Shown: positions 1 through 12,495, counted from the stretch's first letter. The stretch is 54,285 nt of DNA from Tetrahymena thermophila SB210 (GCF_000189635.1 NW_002476041.1:1519-55803), one strand, 5' to 3'. Program-made: numbers and translations. Notes: generated by a model not told the origin, from the letters alone.

Positions 1-1241
1 ATTCTTCTAAAAAAAATGAAAAATATAGTGCACCTTCATCACAAAGTAGGTTATATCTTATTTATAATTATTTAAAATTAGTTTTTAAATATAAATTGAT
101 TGATTTATTTCCTATATCTTTAATGAATAGCTTAATATAATGCATAGATAGATGAGCAAGTGATTTTAATATAAATAAACACAACAAAAAATATATAAAA
201 AATAAACATTTTTACTTTAGGTCAAGTGATAAAGATTTTATACTATTGCTTATTTGAAAATACGATTTTATGTCCAAAGGCTTTATATTTCTAATTTAGT
301 TGCAACTTTAAAATTTTAACATGAATAATTAATTAATTAATTAATCATCAGAAAAAAATAAGTAAATAAAACTAATTAACTTAATTTTAAAATAAATTTT
401 CAAAGATTAATCAATATATTGATATTTTTCAAGCCAATTAATAATTTTAAAAAAAATTTAAAAAGATGATTAATTGATGAAATTACTATAGGTCAATTTT
501 AATAGAGATACATGAAGAATGTTCTAAACTGCTAAATAAATTTGATGCTCCTTCTTCAGTAATTTAATTATTACTTTAATTTTATTATTTAAAAATTTAT
601 TAAAAAAAAGTTAAAATAACTGAACCCATCATTATTTTTATCTTTCTTTTATAAGTTAGTTTGTTCTAATTTATAAAAAAATAAAAAAATAATCTGTTTT
701 TATTTTAAACACTATTTTTATATTGATATTTCAGAATTAATTTTTGAGGTAATTAGTAAATATATTTGCTTTTTATGATATTTATTTAGTTATAATCTCA
801 GCCAAATTGTAAATTTTGAGCTAATTCTTAATTTATTCTATTGTTGAATTAAGATTTAGTTTGAATTATTTTTTAGAAGAAGAATAAATTAATGAGAAAT
901 ATGCTTTTTAGAATTTAATTTTAACTAAATACTGTAATTTTTCATAATAAGACAGACATTTTGAAAATTAGAAAATTTTTTAAATAAGTTATTTGAAATA
1001 AATCTAGTTTTCAGCAATAAATATTTTGTTAATTGGTAGATTCATGATGGCTTACAGTATAAATATTGTAAGTAGGAATGTCTTTGTTACCTAAGATAAA
1101 GTTCAATAGCATATAAATTAGAACAATCTGTAATGATATTCTCTAGACCTTTAACTCCCATATCAGTAATTTAATTTTTTCTTTTCATAAGTTATAATAT
1201 GCATTTTTAATAATTAAAAAATTGAAAAATAAAAAAGTAAG

Positions 1242-1284
<43 letters not shown>

Positions 1285-3072
1285 GTAAAATTTCGCTTTT
1301 TTAGTTGTTTGTTTATGAAATAAAGATAAATATTTGTTTTAAAATGTAAATATTAAAAAAATAGACTTTACATTAAGAATATATTCAACTATTAAAGATT
1401 CTAGCATTTAATTAAAGCTGAGCTTAAAATTAACACGCCTTCAGATCCAATTTTATTTCCACTTTTTATTAATTAATTAATTAATTAAATTAAAAAAGTG
1501 AGAAAAAAAATAAACTTAAATTAAATGAAAACAATTTATATTAATTATTATTGAATTTTTATAAATTTCTACTGGATTTATATTTGTTTATGAAATAATT
1601 TAGGTAAATGTAGCAAAGTTAGTTAATTAATAAATAATATAAGTTAGCAAAGATATTTTTACCTAAGATCTAAAGTCAAAATTTAAAGGCTTTAGCTCTT
1701 TATTAAACTATTTGCTAAACTTTAAGAACCAAATTTTCCTATATTATTGCAGCTATAAATAAAAGATATTAATTTTTAATTTAATTAATAACCAAAAAAA
1801 CCAGTTATGTGTTAAAAAAATTTAAATTAAATAAAGAAGATAATTAATTTTTAAACCTTTTACGATTTCAAATGATTGAATAATTAAAAAATAAATTATA
1901 TTACCAAATTTAAAGTTTAAAATTTTTGAGACTCTCACAGCTGCTTAGAAGATTTTATGCCCCATTAAAACCACTATCGTCAATATCATTATTACTTTTA
2001 AAAATAACAATATTAAAATTTTTGATAAAACAATAAATTTTCATATTAATTAAAATTAATTATTTTGTTTCAATATTTAAATTAATATTATTTTACATGA
2101 AATTTAGAGTCAATGAGGATAGGTTAGTGCATCTTGCTATCATAGAAAAAAAAGCTGAAGCTCCCTATGATGAAATTCTATTAAAACTAATTTAAATGAT
2201 TAATTAAGCAAAAAGCGAGGAAATAAAAATAAAATAAAATAAAAATGCTAAAAAATAACTTAAGTAAATTTGAAAAGATGTTTTTAGTAATAAATTTGTG
2301 TTTTAAGTAAACATATAAAAAGTTAAAAATATATTATTTACTCAATTAAGATAGTTAAATTAGATAGATTTTTTAAGGTTGTCAGAGAAAATCCAATAGA
2401 TTTTGCACCAAAAGGTCCAATTTTATTAGTACTGTTCATAAAAGTCAGATTTAAAATAATTAAATATTTATTTAATTAAAAAATACATTATATAAAAAAG
2501 ATTAATAAATTAAAATTTAATAAATAAATAGTTGATATTTATTTCTTCAATAAAATACTCTTCAAAAAAAAAATAAAATAAATAAATTAAGTAAGTAAGT
2601 AAGTAAGTAAGTAACTAAACAGTTTTTTTTACCTTAAGCTGAGTTCCAAGATAGAAGTATTGTAACATTTTGCTAATGCCTTAGATAAGTTTGAAATATC
2701 TTTATCAGAAATATTACTTCGGCTATAAAAAAAATGGGTATTATTGAATAAATAAATTATTGAGAAATTATATTATTAATTGGTTTTATTATGAATTTTA
2801 TTTTTGTATTAGTAATTATTGGAAAGGACTTTTAATATTTCATTTTTTAATTTATAATAAATCAAATTTATAAAGTTATTTTATAAGAAATACAATAATT
2901 AACAGTAGTTGTAAATTTTATTATACTTCAGAAATATTTTTAGACTGTTGTGATCTGAGGAAGAAGAGCTTACAAACTTTATTTATAAAAAATAAAATTA
3001 ATATAAATAAAAACAAAGTATTTAATAAACTACTTCTTATATAGACCAATAAATTTATTTCTATTGAATCAT
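1..3072 (-). CDS. LRR gene 1, one repeat per exon, 3' end outside the window
   Basis: This minus-strand gene reads with TAA/TAG as Gln. Exon 1 is 3072-3034 (ATG, 13 codons, begins MIQQKQ) and exon 2 is 2976-2927 (50 nt). LRR exons follow at 2722-2633, 2431-2342, about 2185-2097, 1994-1905, 1752-1663, 1461-1372, 1180-1091, 573-487 and 56 to the edge. Most are exactly 90 nt, start after AG with one leftover base and end two bases into a codon before GTA. Each encodes one ribonuclease-inhibitor-like LRR, with NxIGxxGaxxL followed by akCxxLxxLxLxL. No signal peptide or membrane segment is visible, so a cytosolic solenoid is likely; the role is unknown. The exon near 2185-2097 keeps the LRR spacing but has no acceptor giving the expected phase, and no good exon was found between 1091 and 573, so decay or pseudogene status is possible. 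It is head-to-head with the B-box gene. Confidence 0.72.
1237..1284 (+). repeat. AAAT microsatellite
   Basis: About twelve AAAT units in an intron of LRR gene 1. Similar short GTAA runs occur at 2591-2614 (intron of the same gene) and at about 49891-49914 (intron of LRR gene 6). Confidence 0.85.
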
Positions 3073-3690
3073 CTTTTTTTATTAATATTCTGTTAAAAAT
3101 GTTAATTAGTAATTTATTTATTTTTAATTATTTGAAATTATTTAAAAAATATATTTCGATGTTAACAAATAAATTTGGTTTATAAATAAATAAAATTATT
3201 CTTAAAAAAAACAAAAATATTTTAAATATTATTATTTGTTTATAATTTATCAATTAAAAATGACTTTGACCAATCTCTCTATACTAATGAAGAACTTTAC
3301 TTAATCTGCAATAGTATATATATTTTTCGTTCTAATTGAATTAATTAAAATAGTTCTAATAAATATATTAAATTTCTCAATGTATTATTTCTGAATTCTT
3401 TTATCATTTCTCGTTTTATCTATAAGGAATTTTTATAGATTATTTTGTTGGGAATTTGTACTTTTTTTGAAATCCTTGAATTTAACCTAAAAAAAAATTA
3501 GATTATATAAAATAGTTTTATTATTTTTAATACCATATTGATTGTTGTCAGTCAATATTAGATATTCTAATAAATGATTATATCTGATCTATTAAATTTC
3601 TAATAAAATTTGAAAAGATATTTATTGTGTAACAAAAATTGATTAATATATATTTTAGCTAGAAAGAATAAATAAGTTTAAAAAAAATAA
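3073..3690. other. Shared 5' intergenic region between divergent genes
   Basis: This A/T-rich gap of about 620 bases separates the start of LRR gene 1 (minus) from the start of the B-box gene (plus), so it must carry both promoters. I see no coding exon and no recognisable motif. Ciliate promoter elements are too poorly defined to call by eye. Confidence 0.5.
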
Positions 3691-4920
3691 ATGGATATAT
3701 TTGAAGATTCAACTGGTATTTCTTGTGAAATCCATGAAAATCATAAAGTAAATTTTATTAAGGTTTCATAGGAGAACACTGTAGAATTTAAGTGTGATGA
3801 ATGTGCTATTGAAGAAGGTTATTTGAAAGAATTCATTTCTTTATAAACAATTTAATTATGCTCTGATGATTATGTTTTTTTTAATTGGCCACCTGTCAGT
3901 GATAATAATTTGCTAAAGTAGATAAAATATTTTTAGAAATCAGACTCCATTTTAATATAGCAAATACAGGAATTATTTGATAAAATAATCAAGGAAGTAA
4001 CGAATCATTTATCGCAAGAGAAGAAAAAGCTAATTTAATAAGTAATCAATTTTAGAGAAAGGAAAGAAGAGATCCTTTAGTTTTATAAAAATATTTCTCA
4101 AATAGATAAGCTAAAATCGCTTACAAACTTTAATATAGGAAATATAGAGAGTTAGATCATAGAATTAAAATCTTTTATTTCAGAATATTTTAAATATCAA
4201 GATAAAAACACAGAACTTTTATAAGAATAGTTATAAAAACTAGCTTTAGAAGAAATATATAAATTTGATGATTTTGATCAATGTAAAAAAACAATATAAT
4301 CTTAAATATATAATTTCAGTAAAGAAATCAGATAAACATTATAGCTTGATAAATTCTTAGGCAATTCATATGATATAAATAAGCTATTTGGTAAACTTTC
4401 TTTTTGCAATTCATATCAATCTCGTCAGATAGAATATGAAGAAAATTAAGAACAAAAAAAGATATCAATTAAAAAAAGCAATTCAAGTGTTAGAGGTTAA
4501 GTCTACTTTAATTATAGTTTAAATAAACAAAAAAAATATGTAGCTAGATTTAAATTTAACGATGAAGCAGGAGATTATTTTATGATAGGTTTGATGGATT
4601 GGACAGATACTAGTGAAGATCTTTCTAGTACTCATTTAGCAAAGGCTTTTTGTAATAGTATTTCATCCTATGGAGGTAAAGTAGTTTAAGGTAGACTTTT
4701 TTACAAAGTTAAGAAGGATCAAATTGTTGAAATGAGAATAGATTTAGAAAATAAAAAGGTACAATTTTTAGATTATCCTGATTATGAATCCATAAATGAA
4801 ATAAATGATGACTATAAATTAAATTAAGATGGCACTTACTTTTTAGCAATACAATTTGGTAAAAATGATAATTACTAAACCTGTATAGATTTAATTTATT
4901 TTTAAGAAGTTTCTAAATGA
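3691..4920 (+). CDS. B-box-type zinc finger, coiled-coil, SPRY-like protein
   Basis: A single exon of 409 codons runs from ATG 3691 to TGA 4920, with many in-frame TAA/TAG read as Gln. Near the N-terminus a C-x2-H pair (Cys12, His15) and a C-x2-C pair (Cys35, Cys38) form a B-box-like zinc-binding half-finger, as in many ciliate proteins. Residues of about 75-230 are rich in K, E, Q, I and L and look like coiled coil. From about residue 265 a beta-rich segment, with features such as GDYFMIGLMDW and a later YFLAIQFG, resembles a SPRY/B30.2 domain. The overall order recalls TRIM proteins without the RING. A role in protein binding or ubiquitin-linked scaffolding is only inferred from that resemblance. 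It has no introns, unlike the LRR genes on both sides. Confidence 0.85.
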
Positions 4921-5501
4921 ATGAAACATTTATTTAAATAAATATTCATTAAAATTTTTAAAAATAAGAAAATAATTTTTTTATTTTATGAATTTTTTAT
5001 ATTTTATAAATATGTTTGTTGAAATTTATATATTAAAATAATTAATTTTAAAATTAGATAATTACTAGAATTTTTTAAATAATAATTTAGCCTATATTTT
5101 TATGATTAAATTATCAGTTTTCATATTTAATTTTTTTAAATCAACCAATTAATTTAGTATGAAAAAGTTGTTTGTTTAAAATATTTTATATTTTTAAATT
5201 ATAAAAATCAATAGTTTCATTAGGCTATCTATCAAAGATTGATAATTAATTAATTCTTCTTCTTAAAGCTAAATTTCTTGTAGATAAATATATTTCACCA
5301 AGAATTTAGAAATCTTATTTTATTTGCTTAAAAATTCTTCAATTTTATGTTTTCAGAAAGAATTTATCAAATAGTTAAAAATGTAAAATAATATAATTTG
5401 ATATATTCTTATAATAAATTAAATTTAAATTTTTTTAATTACAATTTTTGTAAATTTAGAATTTGGTAAATCAGAAAACTATTGATTGAATAAAAATGAA
5501 A
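4921..5501. other. Intergenic, no gene seen
   Basis: A very A/T-rich gap between the B-box stop and the start of LRR gene 2. I looked for 90-nt LRR exons on both strands and found none. Confidence 0.5.
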
Positions 5502-7641
5502 ATGATTCAAACTTAGGAGATTTTTTATAAATTCGAAGATGTAGTCAATATTATAAAATTTCATATCCAAACACTTTTTTTATCAAAAAAAGTTTTAAAA
5601 TTCTGATTTAAAAGATCATACAAATTTAAGATTACAAATGAAGTAAATTTGAGCTATTACTAATTTAGACAAAATATATTTTTTTGTTTATTATTAAATC
5701 TAGAGAAAATGATCTACTACAGTTTGAAGAATAAATTTTAGGTTTTACATTAGCAAAGTGCTAAAATCTCAAAATTCTAATTCTATGGTTAAAGTAAAAA
5801 TATAATTAAATCTCATTTTTTGCTAAATGTAATATAATTTAGAGAGAAAGGGAATGTAGAAAGTATTTTGGTGTAAATATCTTCTTTATCTGAATTAAAA
5901 GTTTTTTATAAATATATAAATTTATTGATTGTGTAATTTTAAATTAATATTTCAAATCTCGAAATTTAAAATACAAATTGTATTTTTACTTATCATAACT
6001 AATTAGAAAAATATTATAAAATTCCTCAAATTTTTAGAATTTAAAACAACTTATTATAATTTTATATTTTTAAATTTCTAATTAATTAGTAGGAATAACA
6101 TTGGAGAAAAAGGAGTAAATTTGTTGGGTTGCTCTTTATGTGAATGCCCAAATTTAATTAATCTTGAACTTTGGTTAGAGTATTAGAAAATATTTATAAA
6201 ATTATTACAAATATTAACTATGATTTATTCTAATTTATTTATTATTTTATGATGAAAAAAAATATTATTATATCTAACTTCTTAAATTTATAAAGAAACA
6301 GTTAAATGGGTTCTAAAGGTTTATCTGGGTTTGCATAAGGTCTTTCTAAGTCTAAGAGTCTTTAAAATTTAACTCTTATTTTGAGGTATGCTAAGTTTGA
6401 TTATTCTTTCATTTTTTACAGCATATAATTTATCAACTTCATTATTTGACATGCTTCATCTTAATGAATTTTTTTATTGATTTAAAGCAATTTTTTTTTA
6501 ATTTTAATAGAAATAACTAAATAGAAGATGAAGGAATACTTGCTTTAGGTCAATCCTTTGCAGACAATTTAACTTTAAAATCTTTTAAAATTGCTTTAGG
6601 GTAACATTTTTTTTTTATTAGATGCATTTTAGCTATTTTATAAAGAAACTTTTTAAACTTCAAAAATTATAATTTTTATTAAAAGAAAAAATTTATTTTA
6701 TTAAATTTATCTTATTTAATTAATTAGAAGCAATAAAATTGGCATTTATGATGATACTTGCCTTGCAGCTTTAGTAATTAGTAAAAATCTGATTAATTTA
6801 AGCATAGATTTTGGGTAAAGTGATTTTAACCTTCTAAAAGCTTATCAAAATTTAATATAAAAAGCATAAATCTGATTGATAATAGGTATTTACAATAATT
6901 TTCATCTAAGCTAAAAAATTGTTTGAATCTAATAAGTTTGGAATTGCTTTTTTCGTAAAATATTATTTATTTTATAGTTTTATTTTGTTTAGATTTTTAT
7001 GAAAGTAAAAAATAAAATAAATTTTAATTTAAATTGAGAAATTATTTTTGATTATTATTAAAATTAACAAATTAAAATAAAATCAAATCTCGTTGTTATT
7101 CTTATTTTTAACTCAAATTTTCTAATTATTAAAGTAGTAAATTTTATTGTTTTGGAGTAAAAGAAGCTTAAAATTTATGCTATTCAATAATTTAAATGAA
7201 AAAATTATAAAGATTAACTATTAATTTAAGGTAATTATTATAAAAATATATCAATTCCTCATTTAAAAAAATTATCCAAACTTAAATTTTATTTAATAAA
7301 TAGTGTACTCCATATTGAAAATAAAGATTTGATGAGTTTATTGCCTATTTTAGCAAACTGCAGTAACCTTGTATTATTTAATATCTAAATTTTGTAATTA
7401 AATTTTTCAAATTCTAAATAAATATGTATTAAATTTAATAATAAAAAGTAATTAGATAGTATCAGAAAAAGATATTCTATTTTTGGTGCTTTAGATAAAC
7501 TAATTGAAAAATCTAACAGTTTTTTAGCTAAATATAAGGTAAATAAGACATTTAATTTAATTATTATTTCATTTTAAAAAATAAATATACCTGAAATCCT
7601 CATTTTGTATATCTTTATTTGATATTATTAACTATAAATGA
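5502..7641 (+). CDS. LRR gene 2, about 11 exons, one repeat per exon
   Basis: The start is fixed by the family leader: exon 1 is 5502-5540 (39 nt, begins MIQTQE) and exon 2 is 5593-5642 (50 nt). LRR exons follow at 5704-5793, 6090-6179, 6302-6385, 6511-6600, 6728-6814, 6865-6954, 7135-7230 and 7304-7393. The last exon starts at 7449; if its donor at 7539 is not used, it reads through to TGA 7639-7641. This sum gives 332 codons in frame. Repeats show the NxIGxxG core and the Cys/Leu pattern of ribonuclease-inhibitor-like LRRs. A 30-nt phase-compatible mini-exon or exon relic may lie at 5843-5872. It is probably cytosolic, with unknown function. The exact 3' end is the least certain part. Confidence 0.78.
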
Positions 7642-7718
7642 AATAAAAACAGAGTTTATCAAAAAAAAAAAATTAAATTTTTAATTAAGTGGTAAGTATT
7701 TTATTTATTTACTGTAAA

Positions 7719-7840
7719 TATTTAGAATGTTTTTATAAAAATATACAATATTATACAAAATAGATAAGGCTAAATTCTTTAATATTCTGTTTTAATTAAG
7801 CTTTTCAGTATAAATATATTAATTAATTTTAAATAATTTA
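7719..7840 (+). repeat. Left copy of a degenerate direct repeat flanking the transposase relic
   Basis: This segment shares a run of similar sequence, including a common TTAATTAAGCTTTTCA core, with 9066-9180 in the same orientation. The offset is about 1345 bases. The two copies bracket the transposase relic. Confidence 0.5.
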
Positions 7841-8019
7841 TTAAAAATGTTTTTGTATTATTATTTTTAAATTAAAATAATATATTTTTATTTTGTAAAT
7901 ACTGATTAAAATAAAATAAAAATTAATATTTTAGTCGTTTTAAACAAGTTTTCCAGAGCCCTCCAAAAAAATTTATACTATATAGAATAACATATATCAG
8001 AATGGATCAACTGGTTTTT

Positions 8020-8660
8020 GAATCCTAAATGTAGGTGGTGACTATCACTTCAATTTTAACACAGAAAACTTTATCCAATATTTTAATGGATGAATGTATT
8101 TTGAATCACTTAACTTAGCCATCTATAATAGTATTTATTAGACAAAGCAAGTTATCATACAGTTGTATATGAAAAAAAATTTAATCCTTACAAAGCAAAG
8201 AAATTTGAATTAAAGGATTGGTTATAATAGAATGATTGATATCTAATTTAATTAAAATATATATAAATAGGAACTAAAACTAATGACTCTAAGTAACTGT
8301 GAACCACCTCCTACAATTATAGAATGAATGGTTGAATAAAATGGGAAAAGAAGGTTTTAAATTTAGTATAGAATGATATACTTACCTCCTTATCACCCTT
8401 AACATAGTCCGATTGAATTTGCATGGGTTAAATCAAAGACTTAAGAGGTAAGAATCCCACTTATAAAATTAAATAGTTACTCGATTTAACTCTTTTCGAT
8501 GTTCGATGCTCTCAAAAATTTTAATTCAACAAAGTCAAAAAAATGTAATTGATCATGTACTTGATAAGATAAACTCTGATCACCCTGAAGATAATGAAGT
8601 GAAGATACAGAACTGGATTTCATTATTTAGCAAAGTGATAATGATAATTGAATGACTTAA
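8020..8660 (+). pseudogene. Decayed Tc1/mariner (IS630-like, DDE_3) transposase
   Basis: Fragments in shifting frames match the C-terminal half of a Tc1/mariner-type transposase of the kind common in ciliate germlines. They include a HFNFNTENF segment (about 8051-8080), LDKASYH at 8138-8158 (family form DNAsyH, here with Asn changed to Lys), and LPPYHPQHSPIEFAW at 8382-8426, which carries the last catalytic Glu. In-frame TGA codons and frameshifts break it, and the first catalytic Asp region is not visible. No clear terminal inverted repeats were found. It is dead and serves as a marker of past transposition next to the LRR cluster. Confidence 0.78.
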
Positions 8661-9065
8661 ATATAATTTTTAATATATTATATTTGCACTAATTTTTTTA
8701 TAATAAGGATCAAATTATATATTGTATCTTTTTTTTAATTAAAACGATTTTCACCTAAAATTATTTTTATCCTTATGATACCAATTTGCCTATTACAAAA
8801 ATTTCTAACTCACTACTACTTATTTATCTTATATTATAATAAAATAACATTAATTGTTTCTATTGGTAAGTTCTGCTATATAATGGGAAAATTGTCCAAA
8901 ACGGATAATAATTTAAATAAGTATTCTTATTTTATCTAGAATAATATAAAACTTTAGTTAGATAAAGTATTATGGTTGAAATAAAATAAGATATTAAATA
9001 TATAATAGATTTAGTTAATTATACATCAGAAAGCTCAATATTTTCTTAAGTTATTTTATTTTCAG

Positions 9066-9180
9066 TATTCAGAATTTTTAAAATAAAATTATATATACAT
9101 AATATATATTTTAAGGCATTCCTTAATATTTTGCTTTTAATTAAGCTTTTCATCATAAATATCTTAATTAATATAAAAAA
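9066..9180 (+). repeat. Right copy of the direct repeat flanking the transposase relic
   Basis: This is the partner of 7719-7840, in the same orientation and diverged. It could be a duplicated target region, a decayed long terminal repeat-like end, or chance similarity strengthened by A/T bias. Confidence 0.45.
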
Positions 9181-9381
9181 CTTTATAAAGAATGTAATTT
9201 ACAAATAAGATAAATATTCTAAAATAAAATTTAATTTATTTTAACAACATTTAATGCTTATATTTTGAGAATGGAAAATTAAATAAATAAAGTAATTTCC
9301 ATTTTTAAAGATAAATTTAGCTTATGACTTGCAGAATATTTATAAAAGTCAAAAAAAATCTATTATAGATTTATTACTTAT

Positions 9382-10510
9382 TTTGTCTTTTTATTAATAA
9401 CTTCGTTTACTATATTAAATACTCAATTTTTACATATACTTTTGTATTAAAGACGTAAAATAAAAGAAAACTCTAAACTTATCATTTAATTTTTATTATT
9501 TTTAAACTGAAACTCAATTACAATTTACTAAACGTCATTTTTTATTAATAAATTTCAATATTTTCGCCTAAATTGAGTAATAAATGGTATCTATCAGATT
9601 TTTATTTCTTAATAAAAGAAATAAATTTTATAATATATTTTTGTAAAAAATTTATTTAAAAAATGAATTTCGGAATCTAATTTTTTTTGTCAAGATTATT
9701 AAAAAAATAAATAAAATGATATTAATAAATAATGTTCAAAGCAAACGTCTCATAGTAAAATTGTACATACTCATATTAACTTACTAATTTCATACTTTTG
9801 AGATAAGCCATATCAAATCTCAAAATTAGAAATATTTTAATAATTAAAATAAATTAATAGAAAAATTTCTTATTAGCTATTAATCTTTTCTGATAATGAA
9901 AATTTGTCTTTTTATTTAATAACATCATTTACTATATTAAATACGTGATTTTTACTGATACTTTTGTATAAAAGATGTAAAATTAAAGAAATCTTTAAAC
10001 CTATCATTTTATTTTCTTTTCTTTTTAAATTGAAACTCAATTACAATTTACTAAACGTCATTTTTTATTAATAAATTTCAATATTTTCATCTAAGTAGAG
10101 TAATAAATAGTATCTATCAGATTTTATTTCTTAATAAAAGAAATAAATAGTATCATATATTTTTGTAAAAAAAATATTTAAAAAATGAATTTCAGATATC
10201 AAATTTTTTTGTCAAGATTATTAAAAAAATAAATAAAATGATATTAATAAATAAAAAATTAAAACAAATTTCTCAGAGTAGTAATGTACATACTCATATT
10301 AACTAATTTCATACTTTTAGCATAAGCTATATCAAATCTCAAATTAGAAATATTTTGATGATTAAAATAAATTAATAGAAAATTTCTTATCAGCTATTTA
10401 TCTTTTCTGATAATGAAAATTTTCCTTTCTAAACCTATCATTCTATTTTCTTTTATTTTGAAATTGAAACTAAGTTAGAATTTACTAAAATCTTTTCTGG
10501 TAATGAAATG
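9382..10510 (+). repeat. Tandem repeat, unit about 521 bp, about 2.2 copies
   Basis: Copy 1 spans about 9382-9902, copy 2 about 9903-10430, and a partial third copy reaches about 10510. Landmarks recur in order: a stretch around ACTATATTAAATAC, then CAATTACAATTTACTAAACG, then GTATCTATCAGATTTT, then TGTACATACTCATATTAAC. The copies differ by scattered substitutions and short indels. No coding sequence is evident inside the unit. Confidence 0.85.
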
Positions 10511-10614
10511 ATAGAAATGAGGTAGGATTTAATTTAAATTAAAATATGGGTATTCAAAAATATTTATAATTATTTAATTAATTACAATAAATAATAACTA
10601 AAATATATAAAAGA

Positions 10615-12495
10615 ATGAGGCTAAAAGACATTTATAATCACTTTTTTGGTATACAGAATCATAGTAAAAGTGATCACTAAATTGCTCAAAAATAAAATTA
10701 TATCACTTAGAGTCAGTCTCAAGAAGGAAATTAAAACATATTTAACTTAAATACTGTGTCAAAGGAAGAGCTAAAAAAAGGAAATTATGACATTGGCTTT
10801 ATATTGGAGACAGGAAATACTTTATTAGGCAGAAACTAGCTCGAATAAGCAGAGGAATGTTTTCAGCTTGTAATAGAAAAAGATGAAAAAAATTACTAAG
10901 GCTTTATTGGACTTGGAAATGTATATCACCTTTAGGGCAAGTTTTAGGTATCTTAAAATAATTTTCAAAAAGCTCTAGACTTGAACCCAACGGCTTTTGA
11001 AACAAACTTTTATATGGGATCAATACTTCTAGTTTAACATAAGTTTGAAGAAGCTAAACACTAATATGAAACTGCATTAAAAATATATCCTAACTCTGCA
11101 GCAGCTTACAAGAATTTAGGATATATCTACTTTCATCAATAGCTTTATGAAAAGTCACATTAGTGTACAGAAAAAGCGTTATTATTAAATCCAAATAACT
11201 ATGATATCATTTTTAACTATGCTAAATGTAATATGGTTCTAGGTAATTTTGACTTAGCAATTTAACTTTTTCACAAGTGCATTTAGCTAAACCCTTCATC
11301 GCTTTAAGATTTTCTTCTTTTAGGGAAATTGTATTTTTCTTAAAAAAAGCTGGAAGAGGCTGATAAATGCTTTAAAAGCGCTCTAGCAATAAATCCAAAG
11401 GACTCAACAGCAGAAAACCTAATCAAATAAGTAGAATAGGCTCAATATCTTATCAGTTAGAGCAAAGATAATTAAAAGTAAATGAATGACGTATATACTA
11501 AAAATTTTTTCTTAGAGCTAGGAAAAACATATGAAATGCAAAGAAAATATCAAAATGCGTCAGAATGCTATCAAATAGCTTAATAATTAAACCCAACAAA
11601 TTATCTTATTCATTTGATTTTAGCAATTTTATACTAAAAAATTAGATATTTAGGAGACCCAATTTTACATTTAAAGGAAGCCTTAAAAATTAATCCTTCT
11701 ATTTAAATTATACATCAACTATTAGGCTTAAATTATTTATGTTAAATGAAGTGGTAAGAAGCTGAACTTGAATTGTTAGAATATCTAAAGAATAATGAAG
11801 AAGAACCTTAAGTAGTTAATGCCCTGTCAATTATTTATTTATCTGATTAAAATATTAATTAAGCAGAATAAATTCTAGTAAAATGCTTGTAAAGTCATCC
11901 TGAAGATATTTAGACAAGTTTAAATTTATCATATGTTTATAAAAGACAAAAAAAATACTTTGAAGCAAAAGAAATTCTTGAAAAAATAATCAAACGAAAT
12001 CCTAAAACTTCAATAGCCTTTTTTTATTTAGGCGATATTTGTCTGGCTGAATAAATTAATATCAAACAAGCAATTAATTATTTTAATCAAGCTATCAATG
12101 AAGACCCTAAATGCTTTGAAGCTCATTTATGGGCAGCAAGAGCGTGTATTGAATAATAAGAGCTAATAAAAGCCTAGGAGCATTTTAGTTAAGCTTTAAA
12201 AAATAGTGATCACTATTTAATAAAATTTATTATTGAATCAGAGAAGGAGTTATAAAATGATTACCTATTTTTCAAATAACTTGAAATGGACGAAGAAGAA
12301 GGATATTAACAGGAAGAAGAAGAAGAAGATTAACAGGAAGAAAAAGTGTAGAATTAATAAAAATAGTTGAAAGATTAAATACAATTTAATTTGCTCTTAT
12401 TTGAATTTTATTTGCTATTTTTTAGAAATATTCCTTATTTTTTTGAAAACATAGATAAAATTATTTAAAAATTGAGAAACAATTTATAAATTTGA
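10615..12495 (+). CDS. Tetratricopeptide repeat (TPR) protein
   Basis: A single exon of 626 codons runs from ATG 10615 to TGA 12493-12495. Repeated 34-residue units with the TPR signature (Trp/Leu-Gly-Tyr pattern, A at position 8 and 20, LxPN or INPK ends) run from about residue 60 to 560. Clear examples are EAKHQYETALKIYPNSAAA, YEKSHQCTEKALLLNPNN and KQAINYFNQAINEDPKCFE. The TPR array should be an alpha-helical scaffold binding partner peptides. A short acidic Glu/Gln stretch follows near residue 565, then a hydrophobic C-terminal tail. There are no membrane or catalytic motifs. It could belong to intraflagellar transport/BBSome-like, co-chaperone or OGT-like scaffolds, but nothing seen allows a specific name. 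It is intronless, like the B-box gene. Confidence 0.9.

Larger units (their letters stand above)
7642..10614. other. Gene-poor repeat-rich stretch
   Basis: Between LRR gene 2 and the TPR gene there is no intact gene. The stretch holds a transposase relic, a pair of direct repeats around it and a 521-bp tandem repeat, each listed separately. The remainder is A/T-rich sequence in which I see nothing coding. Confidence 0.6.
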
